From assembly GCA_029268615.1 (NCBI GenBank), contig JAQWNM010000007.1:89990-153989 (forward strand): a stretch of DNA of 64,000 nt, in the 5' to 3' direction. Every line of letters starts with the position of its first letter. The first letter of the stretch is position 1. Made by a program: the position numbers and the translations under genes. This DNA comes from SAR86 cluster bacterium. GTDB taxonomy: Bacteria; Pseudomonadota; Gammaproteobacteria; Magnimaribacterales; Magnimaribacteraceae. This document shows, piece after piece, positions 54,371-61,006 of the stretch. Under the pieces are notes generated by a model. It searched no databases and was not told the origin of the DNA. It saw only the letters and a list, made by a program, of their open reading frames with translations.

Positions 54371-54439
54371 AAGGTTTTGACTGGCTAAAAGATTGATAAG
54401 GATTGAAAAGAAGTCTAAACTTCTGATTTATCAAACCTT
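54371..54439 (+). promoter_or_regulatory. Possible structured leader before the fusion gene
   Basis: Three inverted repeats are nested in the 100-base gap. AAGGTTTTGA (54371) can pair with TCAAACCTT (54431). TTGATAA (54393) can pair with TTATCAA (54428). AGAAGT (54409) pairs with ACTTCT (54419) with a CTAA loop. The first two share bases 54431-54434, so they exclude each other. This could be a regulatory leader or chance in AT-rich DNA. Confidence 0.3.
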
Positions 54440-54460
54440 GAGAATCTTAAAAAATCTAAA

Positions 54461-56614
54461 ATGCACACAAAGATACTCTGTACATTAGGTCCCGCGTCTT
54501 TAAATAAAAAGGTAATTGGCAGATTAGAGGATTTGGGTGTCGAAATATTTCGTTTAAATCTTTCACACACTAAGATAGAAAATCTCCAGGATCAAATCAA
54601 ATTAATCCAGTCCAATACCAATATACCCTTATGCTTGGATACTGAAGGAGCTCAAATAAGAACAGGAACCTTAAAAAAAGGTGAATTAAGTTTGATAGAA
54701 AATAGTATCGTAGAGGTTTCAGAGAAGATAATTAAAGGGGATGAAAAGAAATTTAACTTATACCCAGAGAATATTATTCAAGAGCTTCATGTAGGAGATA
54801 TTTTAAGCATAGATTTTAATTCAGCCTTACTTCAGGTAGTTAAAAAATCTAAAAATAAATTAGATCTTAAAGTCATAACTGGAGGAATGATTGGAAGTAA
54901 TAAGGCAGTATCTGTGAACAGAAAAGTAAACCTTAGCTCTTTGACTGCCAAAGATATAAGAGCCATTGATATAGGTCTAAAAAATGATATTAAGCACTTC
55001 GCTTTATCATTTGCTAATGAAGGTGAAGATGTCAAAGGCATAAGAAAGAGAATAGGTAAAAAGAGTTTTTTGATATCAAAAATTGAATCTGCAGAAGGGC
55101 TTATTAACAAAAAAGAAATTATTAAATTTTCAGATGCTGTCCTAATAGATAGAGGAGATTTATCAAGAGAAGTTTCTATCCATAGAATTCCTCAGGTTCA
55201 AAGAGATATTATTAAACTAGCCAATAGTAAGAAAACAGAAGTTTATGTTGCAACTAACCTTCTAGAATCTATGATTCAGAATTCATCTCCTACTAGGGCA
55301 GAAGTAAATGATGTCTACAATCTTCTAGAGTCAGGCGCAAATGGCCTAGTTTTAGCAGCAGAAACTGCCATAGGAAATCATCCTATTGCATGTGCAAATA
55401 TGATTAAGAAATTAATTAATGAATTTAATGCACCTGTTGCGTCATCAAATTTATTATTTGAAGATCCTTCTTTAATCAAGCCACATGGAGGTTCTTTAAT
55501 TCTAAATATGGCATCCATAGAACAAGTTAAGAGAGATGGGAGTTCAAGGAAGTTGGTTGTAGAAGATTCTGATTTAATTGATGCAGAGCAAATTGCTTTA
55601 GGTACTTTTTCTCCTATCGATTCATTTATGAGTAAAGAAGAATTAAATAGTGTTTTAAAAACAAATAAGCTTTTAGATGGAAATGTGTGGACTTTGCCAA
55701 TTATTCTTCAAATAAAAAGAAATGGTTTGATGCCTGAAATTGGAGAGAGAGTCATTTTAACTTCTAAAAAGGGAGAAAAAATAGCATTTTTAGATGTTCA
55801 AAATATTTATAATATTGACTTGGAGAAAGTTGCCTTAAAGTGGTTTGGAACTAATTCTGAAGACCATCCAGGGGTAAAAAGGTTTTTATCTAAAGGAAAT
55901 ATAGTAATTAATGGAAAAGTTACTCTTATTAATAGAAGAAAATCTGTCTATAGAAGCTATGAACTTACACCTCATGAAACAAGATATATTTTCAGCCAAA
56001 GAAATTGGTCTAGAGTAGTTGGTTTTCATACTAGAAATCCTGCTCATGGAGTCCATGAACATATTCAATTGAGGGCGTTAAAAGAGTCTGAGGCAGATGG
56101 CCTGTTTATTAATCCTGTCATAGGTGAGAAAAAAACTGGAGATTTCTCGACTGAAATTATTCTAGAGAGCTATAAAATATTAATAGCTAATAAAATATAT
56201 CCAGATAAATCTGTTCTTTTAGGTGGCTTTAATACTTATTCTAGATATTCAGGGCCTAGAGAAGCGATTTTTACTGCGATATGCAGAAAGAACTTAGGTT
56301 GCAGTCATTTCATCATAGGAAGAGATCATACTGGCGTTCAGGATTTCTACAAAGAGAATGAAAATAAAGAGTTCTTTAATAAACTCAACAATCTAGAGAT
56401 TGAACTAATCTTCTTTAATAAGATAGGTTTTAATTCAAAACAAAAAAAGTTTGCTAATTACTCAAATTCAAAGTCATTTAAAGAAATAAGCGGTTCGGAT
56501 GTAAGGGCCTCTTTTAAGACTAATAAAAAGCTTCCCAATTGGTATATGAGAAAAGAAATTCAAAATATGATTCGTTTAAAAATCAATCAAAAGAAAAAAG
56601 TATTTATTCAATAA
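54461..56614 (+). CDS. Pyruvate kinase core fused to ATP sulfurylase
   Basis: A 717-residue fusion in one uninterrupted frame. Residues ~1-325 are a pyruvate kinase barrel plus B domain: RLNLSH (Arg31, Asn33, Ser35), a variant DTEGAQIRTG box (Asp60; usually DTKGPE), LISKIESAEG (Lys207, Glu209), DRGDLS (Asp233) and ATNLLESM (Thr265). The usual C-terminal pyruvate kinase domain is missing. Residues ~335-717 are a full-length ATP sulfurylase: PHGGSLILN (341), FSPIDSFM, HTRNPAHGVHE with the HxxH (523-533), GRDHTGVQDFY and SGSDVRASF. No APS kinase domain is present. It probably makes APS from sulfate and ATP, with PEP-linked ATP regeneration possible. The end overlaps a convergent sulfotransferase gene by 7 bases. 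Confidence 0.9.
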   Translation: MHTKILCTLGPASLNKKVIGRLEDLGVEIFRLNLSHTKIENLQDQIKLIQSNTNIPLCLDTEGAQIRTGTLKKGELSLIENSIVEVSEKIIKGDEKKFNLYPENIIQELHVGDILSIDFNSALLQVVKKSKNKLDLKVITGGMIGSNKAVSVNRKVNLSSLTAKDIRAIDIGLKNDIKHFALSFANEGEDVKGIRKRIGKKSFLISKIESAEGLINKKEIIKFSDAVLIDRGDLSREVSIHRIPQVQRDIIKLANSKKTEVYVATNLLESMIQNSSPTRAEVNDVYNLLESGANGLVLAAETAIGNHPIACANMIKKLINEFNAPVASSNLLFEDPSLIKPHGGSLILNMASIEQVKRDGSSRKLVVEDSDLIDAEQIALGTFSPIDSFMSKEELNSVLKTNKLLDGNVWTLPIILQIKRNGLMPEIGERVILTSKKGEKIAFLDVQNIYNIDLEKVALKWFGTNSEDHPGVKRFLSKGNIVINGKVTLINRRKSVYRSYELTPHETRYIFSQRNWSRVVGFHTRNPAHGVHEHIQLRALKESEADGLFINPVIGEKKTGDFSTEIILESYKILIANKIYPDKSVLLGGFNTYSRYSGPREAIFTAICRKNLGCSHFIIGRDHTGVQDFYKENENKEFFNKLNNLEIELIFFNKIGFNSKQKKFANYSNSKSFKEISGSDVRASFKTNKKLPNWYMRKEIQNMIRLKINQKKKVFIQ

Positions 56615-57588
56615 GACTTTTCTAGATCCCAATAAGATTCATACTTTGCAGAAGCTTCCTTTAACTCTTCAAATATCTCTTTAGAAGCAGAATTCTTTAG
56701 TTCTTTGAGTTTTGCTTGCCTAGAACTGAGGGGGATTTCTGAGTGGCAACCTTCTCTTTTCAATACTTCTCCCATATTAGAGTAGGGAGAACTTTCTAGA
56801 AATTTAGATAACTGTTCAATTACAGTATTGGGACTAGAAAAGAAATTTTCATAGCCTAATTTCAATATTCTATCTTTTCTATCCGAGTTTATTTTTTCAT
56901 AACTCTTGTCACTCATCATATAAAGATTACAGACACTTTTTATAGCTCTATCGACTTCAGACATATCTGCATATAGATCTTTCCAGCTTTCTGCGTGCCA
57001 AGGTATGGGTCCTTTTTTACTTTGTAAGGTTGGTGCAAATACCAGAGGGTCTAATCCAAACCTTTTACCTAAACCTCTTGAAAACCAAGAGTGGGCAAGA
57101 TCTATCGGGTGTCTTTCAATATGAATCATTTGGAGATTTGGAAATGTCTCAAAAAAGAACTCTACGAAAGGCATGCATTCATGAATTAGAAAAGATGGAA
57201 GCCGGTTGTTGATCTTTAGTTTTTGAATTGCTTCTTCGCCATCATGATCTTTTGACCTGTTTGCATAGTCTTCAAAGTCAGTTGCATGAGTTATTGAGGA
57301 GCTATCATCTAACCTTTGGTTGAGGCCTCTACCTATGGACATATTATAGATGGCATAGTCTAAATATATTTGCATCATAGATTTAGCTGCATCTTTTTCT
57401 ATGAAGCCTAAAGAATTTAATATAGGAAAATGTTCTAAAGATTCTATATATTGAAAATATTCAACCCTCTTGAAATTTGAACAGATTTTTCCCAATAAAA
57501 ACTTTCCCGCTCTTGATACACCATCTAAAAAAAGGACTTGATCATAGATAGGTTCTCTCGAAGAAATTTTTGTTTTTAATTCTTTCAT
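56608..57588 (-). CDS. Sulfotransferase-like P-loop protein
   Basis: A 326-residue protein with the two PAPS-binding signatures of sulfotransferases. The 5'-phosphosulfate loop is LFLDGVSRAGKFLLGKI near residues 19-35, a variant of the SRSGTT/SRSGST form. The 3'-phosphate site is MIHIERHPIDLAHSWF, which fits RxPxDxxxS. The rest, including WHAESWKDLY, is family-typical. The acceptor (sugar, lipid or protein) is unknown. It converges on the ATP sulfurylase fusion with a 7-base overlap, so both may serve the same sulfation process, but an APS kinase is not in this window. Confidence 0.82.
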   Translation of the reverse strand: MKELKTKISSREPIYDQVLFLDGVSRAGKFLLGKICSNFKRVEYFQYIESLEHFPILNSLGFIEKDAAKSMMQIYLDYAIYNMSIGRGLNQRLDDSSSITHATDFEDYANRSKDHDGEEAIQKLKINNRLPSFLIHECMPFVEFFFETFPNLQMIHIERHPIDLAHSWFSRGLGKRFGLDPLVFAPTLQSKKGPIPWHAESWKDLYADMSEVDRAIKSVCNLYMMSDKSYEKINSDRKDRILKLGYENFFSSPNTVIEQLSKFLESSPYSNMGEVLKREGCHSEIPLSSRQAKLKELKNSASKEIFEELKEASAKYESYWDLEKSY

Positions 57589-57702
57589 TTATTATTTTTT
57601 AAGCGTTCCATCTTTTTAAGTTTAAAATAATAGTTTTGCTTTTATTTAAGAAAAATGTTCCTAGGTTTAACTAATATTTTATAGTATATGATGTATTAAA
57701 AT

Positions 57703-58212
57703 TTAAAATCTTTTTAATCCTTTCTTGAATATTGCAAAAATTAATATTACTAAAGATAGAAATACCAAGATCCATTTAATTTGGTTGAAGCTGCTTCCGA
57801 AAATAAGCTGTATATTAGTGATTTGATCAGGTTTTGAATACATCAGAAGAGCTATTTGGATATTTTCTAGAATATCACTTATTCCGGTAAGTACTGGGAC
57901 GATTATTAGTTTATTATTATTTATTTCTAATACAGAGTATAAACCCAAAAAAAAAGTTACGTATAGGGCAGGAAAAATGATATCCAAGGTTAAAGAGGAA
58001 ATAATATATACATTTCTTTCTTCACTGCTAAGAACTTCAAAAAGGGTAATAATATCTTGATAGTTAAAACCGAATTTTAGATCAAGCATATTTTCATAAA
58101 TACTACTTGGAAGCGCTTGGAAAGCTAAAGAACAAAGTAAGAGAAGGGCAATAGATATAATTAGTATTTTAGGTTGCCCAGAAAATATTTTGTACCTTTT
58201 AATTTGATTCAT
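57703..58212 (-). CDS. Uncharacterised membrane protein, four predicted helices
   Basis: A 169-residue protein with four hydrophobic segments: ILIISIALLLLCSLAFQAL, LDIIFPALYVTFFLGLYSV, LIIVPVLTGISDILENIQ and KWILVFLSLVILIFAIF. Short charged termini (MNQIKRYK and KKGLKRF) suggest both ends face the cytoplasm. No family could be named. It lies between the sulfotransferase-like gene and the monooxygenase, on the same strand, 38 bases after the latter. Confidence 0.75.
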   Translation of the reverse strand: MNQIKRYKIFSGQPKILIISIALLLLCSLAFQALPSSIYENMLDLKFGFNYQDIITLFEVLSSEERNVYIISSLTLDIIFPALYVTFFLGLYSVLEINNNKLIIVPVLTGISDILENIQIALLMYSKPDQITNIQLIFGSSFNQIKWILVFLSLVILIFAIFKKGLKRF

Positions 58213-58250
58213 GTATTAAAAATGTTTATTTAATTTATATAAGATTTTGA

Positions 58251-59702
58251 TTAGGTAAGAATAAAGTCTGCTAAGTTAGGTTTCTCCATTGTTTTAGTAA
58301 ATCTAGAATAGGTCCAAGGCCAGCTTGCAGGTATACCGGCTTCATTTAGATACCAACTTGAACAGCCTCCAAGGTACCATACAGTCTTTTTAGCTGCATT
58401 CACTCTATCTTTCTCATATGAATGAGTAGCTTTTTTACTAGGTTCAATAAAATTAAATTCCTCTTTTGCAATCCCATTAATTAATTGCAAGATGTAGTTC
58501 ATTTGATGCTCAGCTATGTCAATTAAAGAAAAATTACCAACAGGACCATTTGGGCCATTCAGCATAAAAAAGTTTGGAAAGTTAGGCATGCAGATTGAAA
58601 GATATGCTTCTGGTGAAGGGTTCCAATATTCTGATAAGCTTGTGGAGTGTCTTCCATAAATATTCATTGGCCTCATGAATTGATTAGTTTTGAATCCAGT
58701 AGCAAGAACGATCACATCTAGAGAAAAAGAATTTTTGTTAGTTTTTATCCCATTTTTAGTTATTTTTAAAATTTCTTCTGTTACTAAAGAAGTGTCCGGT
58801 TTTTGTATAGCAGGATAATATTCAGACGACCAAATTAATCTTTTACAAAGAGCTCTATGATCTGGCATAAGTTTCTCTCTTAAAATACGGTTCATTACAT
58901 TTAGGTTTAAATTATCTAAACATATTTTTTGTAACTGCTCGGCTTCTTGTGAATTCATATCTAAAATAGCTTGAGAATATAATTCAACTCCAGCTTGGTA
59001 TTCTTCAAATCCCATTGCTTTTTCTAAAATTAAAGGATCTTTAAAAGATTCTTTTTCTTTTTTTGTAAAAGAGTTATTTATTAATGGCATCATCCATTGT
59101 GGTGTCCTTTGAAAATGATAGGTGTGCCAGCAATTACCTGCCAGTGAGCTTAATATCTGAACACCCGTTGAGCCATTACCTATTATTCCTACTCTACTAT
59201 TTTCTAAATCTATGGAGTGGTTCCAGTTTGAGCTATGGAATATATCACCTTCAAAAGAATCTATGCCATCAATTTTTGGATATTTTGGATGATGCAAGAC
59301 ACCGGTTGCCGCTATGAGAATATCAGCCTCATCTTTAGGCCCATTATTAAATTCTAGAAGCCATTTTTTGTTTACAAAATTAGCTTTTACAGCTTCTTTA
59401 TTAAATTCTATTTTAGATCTAAGATTATATTCTATAGCGACATTTTCGAAATATTCTTGGATTTCTTTACCAGTAGAATAGTGTGTTGACCAATTAGGGT
59501 TTCTTTTAAAGCTGTAAGTGTAATGATGTGAAGGGACATCGCAGATAAGACCCGGATAAGTATTATCTCTCCATGTGCCTCCAAGATTATTCGCTTTCTC
59601 ATAAATAATAATATTTGAAAATCCATTCTCTATAAGCTTAATCGCCGCAAGTATTCCTGCCATGCCAGCTCCTAAGATAATAATTTTTATCTCTTTAGCC
59701 AT
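58251..59702 (-). CDS. Flavin-containing / Baeyer-Villiger monooxygenase
   Basis: A 483-residue FAD and NADPH enzyme. The N-terminal FAD motif is ILGAGMAGILAAIKLI, followed by NNLGGTWRDNTYPGLICDVP. The Baeyer-Villiger fingerprint appears as FEGDIFHSSNWNHSID (FxGxxxHxxxW followed by a variant residue), and the second Rossmann motif is VGIIGNGSTGVQI. It likely inserts oxygen next to a ketone of a cyclic or aliphatic compound; the substrate is unknown. It faces away from the downstream pseudogene and SnoaL-like genes. Confidence 0.9.
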   Translation of the reverse strand: MAKEIKIIILGAGMAGILAAIKLIENGFSNIIIYEKANNLGGTWRDNTYPGLICDVPSHHYTYSFKRNPNWSTHYSTGKEIQEYFENVAIEYNLRSKIEFNKEAVKANFVNKKWLLEFNNGPKDEADILIAATGVLHHPKYPKIDGIDSFEGDIFHSSNWNHSIDLENSRVGIIGNGSTGVQILSSLAGNCWHTYHFQRTPQWMMPLINNSFTKKEKESFKDPLILEKAMGFEEYQAGVELYSQAILDMNSQEAEQLQKICLDNLNLNVMNRILREKLMPDHRALCKRLIWSSEYYPAIQKPDTSLVTEEILKITKNGIKTNKNSFSLDVIVLATGFKTNQFMRPMNIYGRHSTSLSEYWNPSPEAYLSICMPNFPNFFMLNGPNGPVGNFSLIDIAEHQMNYILQLINGIAKEEFNFIEPSKKATHSYEKDRVNAAKKTVWYLGGCSSWYLNEAGIPASWPWTYSRFTKTMEKPNLADFILT

Positions 59703-60107
59703 AAAATCTTAAGACCCAGTTAACTATTTAATATAAATTTTAAGTAAATTTTCTTCTGAGTTAGTTAAACTGACTTCTTGAATATTTACAAGAATATTTG
59801 AAAACAATAAAAGAGGAACTCAAACATGAAAGTTTTGGCAATTGGTGGCAGCGGAGGAATGGGCGCAATAACCGGGATACCCGTTAGCTTGCGCGTTAAA
59901 GATGCTAATAGAGGGAAAGATAACCAAAAAAGGTGTTTTGGCTCCTGAATCTGGAGTGATTGATCCTCAATTTTTTTCTCAGAATTTTTCTCTTTATTAA
60001 TGAGTGAATTAGATAATGAGAAAGAGTTAATTGAAGATTTTATTAATATTTCTCGCTCTTGGGAGGAATAATGCTATTTTGTATGTATATTATTGTTAGG
60101 AGGCCTT
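59703..60107. other. Intergenic stretch with a degraded gene
   Basis: A 405-base region between the monooxygenase start and the first SnoaL-like gene. It carries the saccharopine-dehydrogenase remnant (59825-60000), then a 23-codon frame at 60000-60071 of unknown meaning. The AGGAGG of the SnoaL gene lies at its end. Confidence 0.7.
59825..60000 (+). pseudogene. Saccharopine-dehydrogenase-family remnant (internal deletion plus frameshift)
   Basis: After a good Shine-Dalgarno (AGAGGAAC), an ATG opens MKVLAIGGSGGMG, the NAD-binding start of saccharopine dehydrogenase-like proteins. It runs straight into ITGIPVSL, a C-terminal segment of the same family. One extra base then shifts the frame: in the next frame MLIEGKITKKGVLAPESGV followed by IDPQFF continues the family C terminus to a stop at 60000. 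About 300 or more internal codons are therefore missing and the rest is frameshifted. The product cannot be functional. Another reading, a short real peptide, is unlikely. Confidence 0.75.
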
Positions 60108-60509
60108 ATGAAAGACCCAATTGAAACAGCTGTTCATACTCATCTAGATTGTTGGAATGCCGGAGATAGAGATAAGTGGCTAAGTGCATGGCACCCTGAT
60201 GTCATCTTTCAAGATCCTGTAGGCGGTAAGGAAAAGAATGGAATAGTTGCCATAGAAAATACTTGGGATAAAGCTTTTCAAGCAGGGCATAGTTGGAATT
60301 TAGAACTCGCTTTTATGTCAGTTTGTGGTGATCAAGTAGCCGTACACCTTATCAACCATGGTAACTTGGACGGCAATATTTTTGATCTAGAATCTATTGA
60401 AATCTATTGGATTGGTGATTGCGGAAGAATTGTTCGCTGTCATACGTATTTTAATCCATCTGAAGATCAGGTTTTGGATCCGTGGTTTACAACAGGATGG
60501 ACTGAATAA
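60108..60509 (+). CDS. SnoaL-like (NTF2-fold) protein, copy A
   Basis: A 133-residue NTF2/SnoaL-type protein. It starts MKDPIETAVHTHLDCWNAGD and shows WHPDVIFQDPVGG, the pattern of the polyketide-cyclase/isomerase-like family, then CHTYFNPSED near the end. Many members are isomerases, cyclases or hydrolases, so no substrate can be given. An in-frame TTG at 60093 exists, but AGGAGG at 60097 is placed for ATG 60108. It is a tandem duplicate of the next gene, and the neighbouring monooxygenase may share a substrate. Confidence 0.83.
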   Translation: MKDPIETAVHTHLDCWNAGDRDKWLSAWHPDVIFQDPVGGKEKNGIVAIENTWDKAFQAGHSWNLELAFMSVCGDQVAVHLINHGNLDGNIFDLESIEIYWIGDCGRIVRCHTYFNPSEDQVLDPWFTTGWTE

Positions 60510-60553
60510 AAAGAACTAGTGTATTATTAGAAATAGTTTTTTAGGGGAATATT

Positions 60554-60943
60554 ATGAAAGAATCAATTGAAACGGCTGTGCATACCCACATAGATTGTTG
60601 GAATGCTAGCGATCGAGAAAAATGGACGCCTGCTTGGCATCCAGATGTAATCATGCAAGATCCTGTTGGGACTGGAAAAGTAAAGCAAGGATTATCCGCA
60701 ATAGAAGGAATGTGGGAAAATGCTTTTAAACCAGGGCATAGTTGGAATTTAGAATTATTGTTTATGTCAGTGTGTGGTGATCAAGTAGCTGTTCACCTTC
60801 TCAATCATGGAAATGTTAACGGCAATAAAATTGAACTAGAATCAATAGAAATTTATTGGATTGGTGATTGCGGCAGAATTGTCCGATGTCATACGTATTT
60901 TAATCCATCTGAAGATCAGGCTTTAGATCCTTTCTGGACTTAG
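60554..60943 (+). CDS. SnoaL-like (NTF2-fold) protein, copy B
   Basis: A 129-residue paralogue of copy A, with roughly three quarters of the residues identical by eye. It shares WHPDVI.QDPVG, GHSWNLEL, MSVCGDQVAVHL and IEIYWIGDCGRIVRCHTYF. The two genes differ mainly at the start and at the C-terminal tail. Its own AGGGGAA Shine-Dalgarno precedes ATG 60554, 44 bases after copy A. The C-terminal 34-base DNA segment is nearly identical to that of copy A, which suggests recent duplication or gene conversion. Confidence 0.83.
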   Translation: MKESIETAVHTHIDCWNASDREKWTPAWHPDVIMQDPVGTGKVKQGLSAIEGMWENAFKPGHSWNLELLFMSVCGDQVAVHLLNHGNVNGNKIELESIEIYWIGDCGRIVRCHTYFNPSEDQALDPFWT

Positions 60944-61006
60944 AGTCGTAAATATAAATCTATTAGACCTTCTATAGTTTGGTGCCCCCTGAAGGAAGAG
61001 ATTAGA

